A DNA stretch of 40,050 bases from Conidiobolus incongruus B7586 (GCA_000697335.1 JNEM01015540.1:1-40050); one strand, 5' to 3'. Counted from the first letter of the stretch, positions 21,279-34,327 are shown. The notes: generated from the letters alone by a model not told the origin. Numbers and translations are program-made.

Positions 21279-23058
21279 ATTTTTAGTTTAATTAATTAAG
21301 GTATACTAAAATTATTGTTCACAGTCACATTTATAAAATGCCAGAAAATTAATAATACTCAAATTACTTTTTAATATGAATTTTAATTTATGGGTATTGT
21401 GATTATAATATCATAAATCAGGGGGAAGTTTATTGAAATGGATTTTTAAGCTTGAAAAATTAGCCTTATTTTCAAAACTAAATGTCATTTCAACTTCATC
21501 TTAGTATATTTTGATTATTAAATAAATAACCACTAATAAATATTGTTAATATATTATGTCCATTACTCTATAATATTAATAATAATACATATGAATAAAT
21601 ATTTATGTATAATATTAAATTTGAACCTCATTTGTTCAATTTAGCTTTGTATTTTTCGAGAGAGTTATATTGGTAATAAGGAGTTGAACTATGATTATTA
21701 TTTACCATTATAAAGCATAAATAACTATTAATAGCAATAAAGAAATATTGTAGTAATTTTTTCTCAAATTTTATTATAATAATATTGGGATTTAAATATT
21801 ATTATACCACATCCTATTTCATTCAATTCAAATGAATTTTGAATTTAATCCCAGAATTCTTTGAACACTGAAAAAACAACAGAATTTTAAACCAATACCA
21901 AATTATTTTTGCAAATATCATCAGTTTGTAGAAATGACAATTTTTAATATTTTTAGAATTAAACTTTTAAAGTTTGGCTCATTTGGTTACATTAATAATA
22001 TTCGTAATCTTCAATTTTGGCAATTTATGTGAAATACTTGATATAATTTAAAATTTAAACTGTACTAGCATATTTGAAGAGTATTATAGTCTATAATACA
22101 AGTAAAAAGTCATTATTCTGAATTTCAAACAGTTTTGATTCCTGATGTTGTACGGTTATTAAACAATATAAGATAAAGGTTTTGCCACAAAGGAATTATA
22201 TAGCTTTAGCAATATTCTTTTTGATAAATCTAAATACTTACTTGAATAATGTAATTAAAAAATAATAATTAACATTTTAAAATAAATTTGATGAGTTCAC
22301 AAAAAAAGTTAACATCATAATAACTCTGAATGTCATAAACACAAAATAACCATCATACTATATTAGAATTTAGATTGGACTATAATGAGATAAAATCATG
22401 GATATTTAATAAAAAATTATAGTTTACTAATTTTGATATATGAATGGTTATATGAAAAATTATTATATAGTCCAAATAGAAAAAATGATATCATCAAGAA
22501 TTGAATTTGGAGATTTTTTATCTGTAGTCAGACACCTTATCAATTTGTCATTGAGCCTTAGTTTGAACTGAAGTAATATTAACATTATTGCTGATCAAAC
22601 CTATTTTAACAATAAATATGTATTAGTTCTCATTCTTTCGTTTGATTCAATTTTTATTTACCTTTTTTAATATTTTATCAACACTATTTTATATTTCAAC
22701 CACATTTTTCAAAAACATGGTATTTCACTTTGAAATTCAATGGATTTGATTATATTAGAAAATTTAATGTGATTTTAAATTCAAATATGATACTATAAAT
22801 TTTAATATATATACTTCAATAAAAAATAGATATTAATTAAAATAATATTTATATATTCATTATCTTAAAAATTCTATTTTATCTTTTAAATAATTGAAAA
22901 TAATTATAATCATTAAATCCCACAATTTAATAATGAGAAAAATAAGGATTTAAAGTACAATAGTAAAATTTCCCAATAATTAATTTATTCAAAATTCAAT
23001 AATATTAATAATAAATATTAAGTATTAAATTATTATTTTATACTTTTACATAATCAGA
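21279..23058. other. Intergenic spacer with a possible small relic
   Basis: Divergent spacer between the VPS9 gene and MAK16, mostly A+T. At about 22519-22718 on the minus strand, a start MFLKNVVEI-stop-NSVDKILKK is followed by a GTAAAT...AAATAG intron-like gap and LISNNVNITSVQTKAQ-stop-QIDKVSDYR. This coiled-coil-like pair may be a dead small gene, at low confidence. No promoter element is clear. Confidence 0.4.
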
Positions 23059-24404
23059 ATGAATCAAGACGAAATTATTTGGAATGTTATTAATGAAAAA
23101 TTTTGTAGTTATAAAGTCAAGTAATGTTGAATAGATTCTTTAATTTTATTCTATTTATTAACCATAGTTTTTAGATCTGTAGCTCAAAAATTCTGTAGAA
23201 ATGAATACAATGCTACCGGTTTATGTACTAGAACATCCTGTCCTTTAGCTAATAGTCGTTATGCTACAGTTAGAGAACATGAAGGTAATTTTTAATTCTC
23301 ATAGAATAGATCATAATTCATTTTTATTAACATTAATTACAGGTATCATGTATTTATATGTTAAAACTCCTGAAAGAGCTCATACCCCTGCCAATATGTG
23401 GGAAAAGATCAAACTCAGCAAGGGTTTTGCTCAAGCTTTAGAACAAGTAATTACAATATATTTTATAATATTATTTTTGATATTAAAAATTGTATACTAG
23501 ATTGACAATGAATTAATTTACTGGCCCAATCATATTATTAACCGTTGTAAGCAACGTTTAACAAAAATTTCTCAATATTTGGTTACTATGCGTAAATTAA
23601 AATTGAAAAATTCGTAATCATTCATTTAATTGTATTTATTCATATTCAACTAATCACTCTGCATAGTCCTAAAATGGTCGGTATTAAAAAGAAGATTGAA
23701 AGACGTGAAGCTACTAGAGAAAAGAAGGCTGAAATTGCTGCTCATTTAGAAAAATCCATTGAAAAGGAATTGTTAGAGCGTTTGAAGAACAAAGCTTATG
23801 GTGATGCTCCTTTGAATGTTAACGAGGATGTCTGGAATAAAATCTTGGAAAGCGAAAAACTTCAAGCTGAAGACGAAGAGAGTGAAGAAGAAAACGAAGA
23901 AGAATTGGAAAGAGAAATGGAAATGGGTCTTGATGATGAAGATGATGTCGTAAGCATTGATTCATTATTAATTTAATCCACCTCTTATTTACTTTTTATT
24001 CATTTAGCGTGAATTCGTTGCTGATTTCAGCGATGATGAAGATGATTTGGAAGATTTCATGTTTGATGCTGGTTCTCAGGTAAATCACAACAATTACTTA
24101 TTTTATAATTTCAAATTGATTAACTCGTTTTTATAGGAATCTGAAGAAGAATCCGATTCTGATGCTGAAGCTCAACCTGCATCGAAAACTAATGTAAATG
24201 TTATTTATTTTACGTTACTTTAAGCATACACTAACATTAATTTTAGAACAAACGCAAGCAACCACCTACACAGAATAACAAAGACAAGCGCAAGAAACGT
24301 AATTTAACATATCACATATATTATTAGCGTGTATTAATTTTATTTTAGGTAATGTTAAATTGGAAATTGAATATGAACATGAACAAGAAACCGCTCGTCA
24401 TTAA
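23059..24404 (+). CDS. MAK16: MAK16, 60S ribosomal subunit assembly factor
   Basis: Nucleolar protein needed for early pre-60S particles. Nine exons (23059-23120, 23175-23284, 23343-23446, 23501-23613, 23667-23949, 24008-24079, 24137-24193, 24247-24298, 24349-24404) join to 302 residues, against 306 in yeast. The conserved N-terminus reads [18 protein letters not shown], then [23 protein letters not shown], giving cysteines C16, C28, C38 and C43 that are conserved in the family and probably bind metal. [19 protein letters not shown] and the [18 protein letters not shown] basic helix follow, then [17 protein letters not shown]. The C-terminal third is acidic ([24 protein letters not shown]) and closes with a basic patch ([16 protein letters not shown]) and [10 protein letters not shown], as in yeast Mak16. 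Its 3' end faces YVH1, another 60S factor, 353 bp away. Confidence 0.96.
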
Positions 24405-24757
24405 TTTATAGACAATTTGTGATATCTTATTTAATCTACTGTTCATCTCTTACTAAATCATAATAGAAACCCTTTTAATAATAGATTCTCTCAAATTAAA
24501 CCTACATATATATCTTGAATTTAATTTGACATTTTATCTAATACTGAATTTTGCTCTTTATGACAAATTTTAATATCAAACAAAGCGTTAAAACTAATAA
24601 ATTTATTATGTTATAACTTTTTAAAAAGAAAAATTAAAATGTCAGTTTAACGATAATTATCTATATTAATTACAAAAAATTAATTATCATAATGCATACT
24701 AGAATGTTTATTGAATTGGATATACAATGTTGTAAAATATACAAAATGAACTAAGTA
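24405..24757. other. Convergent 3' spacer, MAK16 / YVH1
   Basis: 353 bp of A+T-rich DNA that must hold both polyadenylation regions. AATAAATTTA near 24597 and other A-rich runs are candidates. No other feature seen. Confidence 0.5.
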
Positions 24758-26067
24758 TCAGGAATAAAATGATAGAGATCTGGGTGTTATAGAGTCTACC
24801 TTGCTTCTGTGAAGCATAAAGGCAGGTGTAACCCATTTTCCACAGCTGCATTGGGTTCCTTTCCAACTCCAAGAGCCCAATTTGATATGGCATTTAGGAC
24901 AGTCAATCTTTCCTTCCAATTCCCCGGAGTTTAGTCCTGGTATCCAAGCCATTGGTTCAATGAAGTAAGAGCTACAAGCCTGTTTATTATTGAAATATTA
25001 GTTTAGAGTTAATAACAAAATAAATCATTAAATTCACCTCTTCAGGTTTATAATGGGAGTTTCTCTTTCTAAAACCAAAAGAACTCTGACCCTTACCGGG
25101 CTCATGATCTATTAAATGATCGGGATATGCTAAAGCTCTTCTGCACTTTTTACATCTGACTTTTTGAACAGGTAAACCGGTCATTGTATTTGACTTAGTC
25201 ACTTGGATATTTTCAGGATCTTCACCCAAAATCATGTTATTAGAATAACCATGATCTAGATTCAAAGTTTAGTAATGAAATGAATAATATGGTTATAACA
25301 TTACTCATTAGATCAGAAGACATTTTAGAAATCAAGAATCGTCTATAAGGCGTCGAGTTTAAGTCTAATTTATAATTCACTTGTTCATAAACTCTTAATT
25401 GTTCCATGAAACCAGAATTAGGACTATCAACGGACCAATTAATAAATGCATTGGATAAAAAATTTCAATGCCATTTACCATACTATATTTCTACTCAATT
25501 TAATTTTCTCTAAACAATTATCCACAGTTTCGTTATGTTTTCTCATAAGATAAGCACATACAACTGTGCAACTTCTAGAAACTCCAGCCATACTATACTG
25601 AATTAGTTAATATGCATAAATATAAAATATCAATATTACCAATGAACTAGAATTCCTTTTTGGTTGGAGACTGCTTTATCAATAAAATCAAAAGTTGTAT
25701 TGAAATGAGAAATTATATTCACTTCGTCGTGGTCCAAAATGGGTATAGTCAATCTCTCTACCTAAAACAAAATATTTAATAAAAAAGTAGACATAAAAAC
25801 ATACGATAGACTTACATTTTGAGGCAATTTTACTTGATCCATACCAGTACCCAAAGTTAAAACAAATTGAATATTATTTTGGTTAAATAATAAGTCAGGG
25901 TCATTGAAAGCGCTATAACTATAAAATCGTTAATAAATTGAAATATAATAATATTTAAATGGATACCTTCCCAAATATAAATAATCCTCAATTTTGTCAA
26001 ATGCATTCACTTGTTTTTCACTAATATTGGTTTCTAAATTAAGTGCAGGTGGTGACAAATTTTTCAT
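24758..26067 (-). CDS. YVH1: Yvh1/DUSP12 dual-specificity phosphatase with zinc-binding tail
   Basis: Seven exons (25967-26067, 25816-25918, 25640-25761, 25479-25592, 25305-25423, 25038-25255, 24758-24979) join to 332 residues (human DUSP12 has 340). The DSP domain is about 25-180: IEDYLYLG, a probable general acid D78 in IPILDHDE, and the CX5R loop H108-C109-M-A-G-V-S-R115-S. The 25479 donor (GTAAAT) was chosen because it gives IVCPNSGFMEQL in frame. The C-terminal zinc domain has C221-x-x-C224, C261 in ACSSYFIEPMAW, C286-P-K-C289, C303-S-C305 and the family end WVTPAFMLHRSKVD. Known role: in yeast the zinc domain drives release of Mrt4 from late pre-60S particles so that the stalk can form; phosphatase activity is dispensable for this. 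All key catalytic and zinc residues are present. Confidence 0.96.
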
Positions 26068-27343
26068 ATTGTCTTATTTTTATTTCAATATCCAATATAT
26101 ATAATATATAGTCTAAGAAGAATAATTAAAAAGGATATTTTATAATTTAATTGTGAAAGAATAATATGAAAATTGTGTATATAATATTATTTTAGTATAT
26201 ATATGTTGATACTATCAACTTATTCTTAATATTGCAATTAAAGTTGAAATAATAATCCATTTACAATGTGAATAAATACAATTAATAGATTTATGGGATT
26301 AATTAATTTGTTTTAAATGATTAATTTTATCAGTCTATCAGTTTTAAATTAATTTAGAACAATTATTTTATAAGATTAAGTATAGTGTAATATCTGGTAT
26401 AACTTATCAAATAATTTTATAATATTATATATATTTATAACAATTATGATTATTAAATTATGCTGCTCTATGATCTAAAATGATTTAATTGATTCCTTTC
26501 ATATAATTTAATTTGAACTTCAGTCATGAAAACCAATGAATCAATATGAATATAATGGTTTGATTTAAATTATATATAATAGATTGTAATATTTATATAA
26601 TTTATATAAATATTTTAAATCTTGAGATGGATCAAAGATCATTTTCAATCTAAGATGTTTCTGAATTCTTGAATAAATATGAAACTAAAATTAATCAATT
26701 TAATTGCATCTAATAATAGTAAAAACAATGTTAAAGTATCATTCTTATCTTTGAAACTAGTATTCAATTTTATACCAACTATTGAATATATCTTAGTATA
26801 AATAATTAATTTTAGATGAAGGGCACATATATATAATGATATAGAATAAAACAGAATATATGAATTTTAGTTGATATTTATATCCTAGATTATTTAGGTT
26901 ACCAATACTAAGAAGAACTTAGTGAAATATAGAAGATAAAAAATAAATCAACGTTTCAAGATTCTGGAATTGATAGATTAATTTATATAAATTCATGAAA
27001 TCAAAATCAAAATTACTCTTATTATTGACTTTTTTATTTTATATGAACTGTATGAGGATCATCAAACAAAAAATCATAGGCAATTGTTTTGAAATTAAAT
27101 AGCTACCATATGGTACAATATATTCAAATATTGCTCAAATTTGAAGTCAGATATCAATATTCAAAATACATCATAAATCAATTCAAATAACCACATCCAT
27201 TGATATCAGTTTTTGTTTATATTGAAATATACGGCTGTTGGCATACTTATTATACAGTTAAAAATAGTTTTTTTAAATTAAAAACCCACTGTATGCAATT
27301 CTCAAATGCCAATTATTCACAATTCTAACCACCAAGCATCAAA

Positions 27344-27442
27344 TTTCGCCTCCTTAGCTAAAATCCTTAAATCACGCCATTTATCTATTTGCCAAATAAA
27401 CTCTAAATAATGAATGAAATTGAAATATAACAGGAGGCGAAA
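27344..27442. repeat. 11 bp perfect inverted repeat
   Basis: TTTCGCCTCCT at 27344-27354 is repeated inverted as AGGAGGCGAAA at 27432-27442, with a 77 bp loop. G+C-rich arms are unusual here. No target-site duplication or longer terminal repeat was seen. Confidence 0.6.
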
Positions 27443-29253
27443 AATATCTATCAAACTTATATTTTGTATTCTTTAAATCACTGATGAGATCACTCATATA
27501 TCTCACTAAACAAATTATTTTCGTTATTTACAATAATTAAACTTTGATCGATCATATTGTCACTATGCTAGAATATAAAAATGGTATCATATGAAAGATT
27601 ACTTTAATAATATTTTGAAGGATTATCAATTAATTACATAAATCCCCTTTACAGTCAATCATCAAACCATTTTGCAATATTTATTAAATATTATTATTAG
27701 TAATAAAAATTTGATGATTTTATAATATACAGAGATTTAGCTACCAATAAAATATATGTATAATATAACTACATGCATAGTGTTTATAATGATGAATTAC
27801 ACGTCCAATATTTATTATTTCAACAAGTACTATTTAAAGAACTATTAATCGATCACAAACATTAACACGTTAATTTGATGAATTAAACATATATAAATCA
27901 ATATTTAAGAGGAAACAATTAGATCAATTTGGTTTATTGAAATATTTTTAGGAAAATAAAAAAATATTATTATTTATTGAATATTAAAATGATGAATATA
28001 ACGGTGTTATATTCAATAGAACTGTAATGAAGTTTTAATAATACATTTTTAATATTTTTGAAATTGTATATTAGTATTTAATTGGCAAATATGAGAATTA
28101 GTAATAAAAATAAATAATGATTTATTTAGTAGAATTGGTTACAGCATTTTCAATTGAAATGATAACTAATTGAGTGATTATGAATAATTTAAATTAATTT
28201 TAAACAATATTAATGAATTTAATGCCAACTTTAAATACCAAAATCGTTCGATTGGATATTTGATTACAGGATTTGATAGGAAATAAATTTTGAAATGTCA
28301 AATATATTAAATAGCTTTAAAAACAAATATTAATAATTAATATGTAAAAATGCATATTGATATTTGGTTATTTGAGATTTTTGATTTTAATATTAATTAA
28401 CAAATTATTTTTATTTAGTTTCAATTGAAAATAGAGAAATTCAACTCATAATGATGGTATAATACTATGAATATGGCTCTAAAATCGAAATATGATTCGT
28501 AGACTATTCAGTCAATTAAGTGAATTATATATTCAATTATTAATAATGGTTATGTCTTATGAATAAATAGGATTATACAAGATACACTAGTTCTGAATTT
28601 CTTTTGCCAGCAACAGTCTCAAATTTTAATTTATTTGTAAAACCAAATTCTTTGAAGAATTCAAATAATTTGTTTTGATGTTTAAGGAATTAATTCAATT
28701 TGCATTGGAAATCTATAAATAGTATAATTCATTGATATTTTTATTATACTTAACACAGTTAGTATCTAATATAGTGAAAATATAGGTTTTTATCTTTAAC
28801 AAGTTCAAAGTAAGGTTACGTTTGCAATTAGAAAATAATATACACGCTTATTTATTGACATATATTCTTATTAAGTATCTATTGAATGATTTATTATAGC
28901 CTGAATAAAGTTCAATATCAAAATTTGACAGATTTCCTCTCAAATTTAGGTATACATAGTAATTATAAAAAATGAAATTACATTTTAATTATTAGTTAAT
29001 CAATTATTATATTTATAATTGAAAATTAATGGAAAATTAGACGTGTAATAATTATCGGAGTTGAACTTTGCCATCATATGCCCGCTTAGATCAACTTTTT
29101 AATATTATATTGAGATTATATATTGAATATGTCAAATGACAACTTTAACCCCATATTATAGCTGCCGTAAATAGTAAAATTTCAGTGTAAAAGGAATAAG
29201 GGTGATATAACTTCTGGATCTGGGGATTTAGTTCAAAGAGAATGATCCATATT

Positions 29254-29322
29254 TCATCAAAAAAAAAGATGGATAACTGAAATTTTAATTTCATAACGAG
29301 TTCTCTTCCATCTTTTCGATGA
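29254..29322. repeat. Imperfect inverted repeat / hairpin
   Basis: TCATCAAAAAAAAAGATGGA (29254-29273) faces TCCATCTTTTCGATGA (29307-29322). The arms pair over CATC and AAAAGATGGA with a bulged A-run. GAAATTTTAATTTC lies in the loop. It could fold in RNA; there is no neighbouring gene to assign it to. Confidence 0.4.
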
Positions 29323-31286
29323 AGTTTACACTTAAGCTTAAATTTTCAATTCAGCCTCACAATACGGCTCCCTCATTATCATTATGGTTCTAGTAATTTC
29401 GTGATTCATCGTTTAACCATCCACTCTTATTCAATGATTATCTAAAGATTTCTCGAATTGACTAACGAAGTTTATGTGAATTAGGATTGAAATTTCCTAA
29501 TTAGTACATAAGAGCTATAGTATTACCATATATGGTATTTATAAATTGGTTTTAATTAAATTGATTGCTATTGGAAATAAATCGAATTGTAGAGATTACG
29601 AAAGCAATTAATGAGAAAATGTTATTTCAAAGAAAATAAAATTATGTCATTTCAACTCTATATTTATAAAGAATCATCATGCTTTGTTATGGGTATATAG
29701 TTTACATAAATACAATTAAATCATTAATCATCGATTGATTCTATTTATCTTCATTATCCATTTTATTAAATTTGTATTAATATCAATTTAGGCATACAAA
29801 TTTCAGTTCAATTGAATCATCACTCAAATCAAATAAAAATATTTGATAAATTCTCAATCAAATAGCAAATTATTACAAATCAAATAATTTGATCTAATTT
29901 CAAAAAATATTTCAAATATTTATATAACCAGTAAATAAGTAATTATTTTGAAATATAAGTATCAAATATTGCAATTATATATTGAATTATCATTAGTAAT
30001 AACGCCGTTATCCAATAGTATTCAACCGATCTAATGTTCAAGGTTCTATAACTATTTATATAACATTCTTTTCAATGATATGGTTGAATGAAAACAATTG
30101 GCTTACGATGAAATATTATCCAATATGAATGATTAGCAAAAGTTATTCTTTCATTTTATTTGTTAAACAAAACATGAAGTCACCTTTACAAATTTGAGTA
30201 TCTATAATGCTCTAAATACAATTGCATGATACCATTAGCCTGGTAGATAGTAATTGGTTAAAGAATCAAAATAATTATTGGAATAATGCTAATTAGGTTA
30301 AGATATTAGGTGAGTGGATATCCTAATTGGCAAAGAATATGGCCAAAGTACCACAATTCTGTAAAAAATAATTAATTGAATGCTTGGTGATGAAAAAAAG
30401 ATATCATCAAGTAGTAATTATTTGTTACTAATTGAATCATTATCAAAAGTTGTTGATTGATCTGATTTTACATTCAGTATCAAGTGAACTGGGAGTTGTT
30501 TTGGTTGATTATTAGGTTCATAAACTCATATGATGTTAATTAAGGAATATCCTGATATTTTCTACTCTATCTTTGGCATTATGAAGAGATTTTGAATACT
30601 TAACAAGATTGAGGCATATTAATATTAATTATATATATTTATCAATGTTATTGAGTATAATTCAAACGTTGAGAATGTTGTGCATGATTTTTGGGGATTT
30701 TTGAATTTGAATTTGAATTAATTACTTGATTAGGAAATCAACTATATCAGAGAACTTTTTGGGAATTAAACTTGATTTGTCTCGCACTCAATCCGTGAGA
30801 AAGTTAATTTATGTAAAACCATGTATTCTAAAGTAAAAGTGACTCATCCTTCTTGTTGTGCTCATACTAAATAAGCTTAGAACATTGATATAGTTTTCCT
30901 AGCTTCTGTTACCTTCTTACATGATGCAATTGAAACACTCTTTAAAATAGCTAATGGTGATTAGTGCAGATCAATTATACAATCAGAATGATATAGTTTA
31001 ACATAGTAATATGATTTGGTAATATCTTAGAATTTAAACTCAATCGTATCAGTTGAATCATCGTTGATGATGTGTAAGTTTATTGTGATATATTCAAGTA
31101 TCATTGGGTGTAATGTTGAATTTCAAATATGAATGGTGTATTCAATGCTCAAGTATATCTTCAACTGAATCGATAGGAGGGTGGGATAAAATATACGACT
31201 AGGGGTGTGGAATAATTAGTGATGATCACAATGTGAATTTCAAGATGCAAACTCCAATTCAGATCCCTTAAAAATTGTCTAACCTG

Positions 31287-31334
31287 ATTGGCTACTCATT
31301 TATCCCGAATGTAGAGCCCAGTTATCTATATAAG
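31287..31334 (+). promoter_or_regulatory. CCAAT plus TATA promoter of the 226-residue gene
   Basis: ATTGG (inverted CCAAT) at 31287-31291 and TATATAAG at 31327-31334, about 115 bp before the ATG. A pyrimidine-rich stretch and a TTTTATAG (near 31402-31409) follow; the latter might be an acceptor of an intron in the 5' leader, but no donor is obvious. Confidence 0.6.
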
Positions 31335-31448
31335 AAGCTTTCATTTCCATTTTGTTCATCTTTGATAATTTTACCATTAATCGTTTGTTTGGTGCTCTCT
31401 GTTTTATAGTTTAACTTATTTATTTATACTTGTTTGCAATTATTTAAA

Positions 31449-32129
31449 ATGAAGCCTGCTGTTTCTCCTTTTGAACAATACCGCCAGCTTGAGACAACTT
31501 GGTTCGAGAACCTTTCAACTAACCACTTGAAAACTATCACTGATAACGGCCGTGTGCCTGTGAGCGAACTTCACTTGTATGGTGAGATTGGATTTTTGTT
31601 GCTTGGCATCAAGGCTTGTGTGCTCATAGAACACATTCCTCGTGAAGATGGCCTGCTGGACAGTTACATTGAGCAAGTCTGTATGCCCTGGACAAAGCTT
31701 CTGGAAGCTCCCAACTGCGGTGTTGTTGACAGTAATGGTCGCAATATTGATATCACCTTATATAAAGTAGATCGTCCCCTCGAGTCTCCAGAGATAAGTC
31801 TCGAGAATTCCTGGTTTATTATTAACAAATCCCATGACCTCTTCCCCGTCTTAAATCAATCTCTTCTCAATCCAGACTTCCTCAAGTTGGATGAGCCACA
31901 TCTCGCCCTCTTCCTTGACTATCCAGGATCCCTCCCCAATTCCCCATCCGAATTAAATACCATGTTGTTTGTTGGATATTTTGACCGCAAAAACGGATAT
32001 TCTCTAACGACATATGCTGCTCAAGAGAGACAGAAGAGCTCTGTCCTTGACCATTTCCAGCATTACGCCTCCAGATGTAAGCAGCTATTGAATTTGGACT
32101 TGGAACTTAGAATTCAAGAACTTGTGTAA
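31449..32129 (+). CDS. Unrecognised 226-residue intronless protein
   Basis: Starts at the first ATG (MKPAVSPFEQYRQLETTW); the codon at 31434 that would extend it by five residues is TTG, so it is not used. I do not recognise the family. Visible features: a conserved-looking hydrophobic segment LYGEIGFLLLGIKACVLIEH (44-63), which seems a buried helix rather than a membrane span; CMPWTKLLEAPNCGVVDSNG in the first half; ESPEISLENSWFIINKSHDLFP; LFLDYPGSLPNSPSELNTMLFVGYFDR (Pro-rich turn then beta-like strand); and a C-terminal alpha-helical end with QRQKSSVLDHFQHYASRCKQLL. No signal peptide. Codons are much richer in G and C than in neighbours, suggesting strong expression or another origin. The clear TATA/CCAAT promoter supports a real gene. 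Confidence 0.85.
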   Translation: MKPAVSPFEQYRQLETTWFENLSTNHLKTITDNGRVPVSELHLYGEIGFLLLGIKACVLIEHIPREDGLLDSYIEQVCMPWTKLLEAPNCGVVDSNGRNIDITLYKVDRPLESPEISLENSWFIINKSHDLFPVLNQSLLNPDFLKLDEPHLALFLDYPGSLPNSPSELNTMLFVGYFDRKNGYSLTTYAAQERQKSSVLDHFQHYASRCKQLLNLDLELRIQELV

Positions 32130-34327
32130 CTCAATCTTGTACTTGACAATATCACTAGCAAAAATATCTGTACCAAAATATCATAGAACAAGATGTGCGA
32201 AATTACTGGCTAATTCTCCTTCATCCAAATCCAAACATAATGTATAGCGCTCGTTTTAACAGATACCAAAAAGCTCTCCATAAGAGAGGCCTATTGTAAC
32301 ATATTCACCCCCTTTTAGTTTGACCTAACCGTTTACTAACCCCTGAATCGTAAATCACTTGCTAATTTCTCGAAGAGCTTTTGCACTAAATTCAATATTG
32401 ACTATTTAATGAATATGACGCTTAGCTCCATACTAAATTACCTAAGCTTTACTAAAATAAAATTCCTTAATAAAGTAACAAAATTCATCTATTACTTTAA
32501 CTCCATTTGTTCCTATCTGTATGATTTTATAAGCTTAATTTATTACTAATATTCGCTATTCTGAATAAGGTTTAGGGTATTTAGTATTTGTGGTGCTAGT
32601 TTGGAGAGGATGGGATTTGATATGGTTTGTTTATTGAAATCATCTGAGATGCATCTCCCTTTCTTATTGGCTCGATTCTCTATTCTTTACAATTTAAAAC
32701 TCAGCCAAAAAACAATAAACGGCTATAATTTTGATGATACACTATCAGAGACAAAGAACAAATAGATCATACAATAGAATGAGCTGATTTGTTTTCTAGT
32801 CTAACCACTCTGTCTGTCTTCGTTTGATCAAGTTTTAATTTGATATAATATTTCATGAATTCTACAATTGAATTTGATTAATTTCATACAAAATTCATTT
32901 TCATTCAAATTTTCTAATTTAGTTCCATCCAATCAGACTTACTCACCTTTTCTTAACTGTTAAATGGAGATCCATAATTGAAAACAAGGTTTAATGAAAT
33001 CATCAAACCTTCCATATAGGTTAAAATCAAATTGGATATCAAATAGTTCGATTTGTTAAAGGGTTTTATTACATCATATTATTAAGATATTCATCATCTC
33101 TAAAGGAATGTACACAAATATCAGCACAACATTAGTTAACTTTGAATTATATCATATTAGGCCAAAATGTTAAATATTGACCATTAAAATTGATTAAATT
33201 ACCACTATTAGATTAAAAGTGTAAAAAATTGGTGTGTTAGCTGCAACCTATTTAATATTAATATAATTCCTATCAAATTATCCCTTTTCATTAATAGAAA
33301 ACACATATTTGATAATAAATCACAAAGCAACCGTACAAATTGCCAATCCAGAATAAGACTTTGATTTAAATTACAATAAATTTTTCAGAGTTAATATTTA
33401 AAGTAGGAGAACATCCTTGAATAGGTTATAAGTATAGATCCGAAATTTAATTTTTAAATGTTTATAAAATCATAATTATTTATTTATAATTAATTGAAGG
33501 CGATATTCATTGAATTCCTCATTTCTCAACATATTAAATTATTTATGATTTTGAAAATGGCTAATGAGGTACAAATTATACATATTGATCCTCATTTCTT
33601 TGTATATTTTATTTAAGATGAATTCCTGAATCCTCTTATATAAACTTGGATTATAAATTGATAAAAAGTGCCAAAAATAATGATCTAATTTCATAAAAAT
33701 TCTCCACGTAAAATAATTTGAAAATTTGTTTATTTATAAGAATTAAACCAGATGGATGTTAAACTTTCAAAATTTTAATATATGAAAAATATGGTTTTTT
33801 ATTGAAAATTAAAAATTAATCTTCACTTCAAAATACGCATTTATTTTTAATGACATAAAAAATTGATGCTTAAGGATTTCATAATTCTTTATATTTTTCG
33901 AATTGTATGAATATGAAATGACAAGAAATATATATTGTAGATCTCAATTTCGTAATCCAAAACAATTATTCATATATTATTTGATTTGATAACATAATCA
34001 CATTTAAAACAGTAATAGCTTTTTTTTAGCTCTTGATCCTAAATATAAAAGATTGATTTTATAAAAATTTAAAATACTTTCTTCAAGATATAATGATATT
34101 ATTTTTCAAATATATAACATTATTATATCAAATAGTTATTTGATCTAATTTTATAAAAAATACAGTAATAAAACCAAATTATATAGTTAATAAATGACAT
34201 CATGAGTTCTGATGTTTGATATGGAACAGTCCCAAATTATTTGGATGAATTAAAAATCATATAAATATTAACATATATCCATACCATTTACCATTATTTA
34301 TCACATAATAAAAAATAAAACTTGGTT
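32130..34327. other. Intergenic spacer
   Basis: The first 350 bp are less A+T-rich and probably form the 3' UTR of the upstream gene, with AATAAA-like signals near 32455-32475. A second less A+T-rich patch with ATTGG lies at 32570-32820 but holds no reading frame. The remainder is A+T-rich with nothing recognised. Confidence 0.5.

Larger units (their letters stand above)
26068..31286. other. 5 kb gene-poor stretch
   Basis: No intact gene recognised on either strand. Less A+T-rich patches occur at 27330-27440 (with an 11 bp inverted repeat), 29050-29470 (with an imperfect hairpin) and 30290-30960. The last contains short protein-like pieces in several plus-strand frames (for example LIKEYPDIFYSIFGIMKRF near 30540 and ENFLGIKLDLSRTQSVRKLIYVKP near 30750) broken by stops, perhaps a very old host-gene relic. 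No tRNA, rRNA or transposon recognised. Confidence 0.45.

Noticed and set aside
31434-31448. Five-codon N-terminal extension of the 226-residue protein
   Set aside because: It starts at TTG; the first ATG is at 31449. The same holds for the two-codon extension (TTG at 34322) of the ABC gene.
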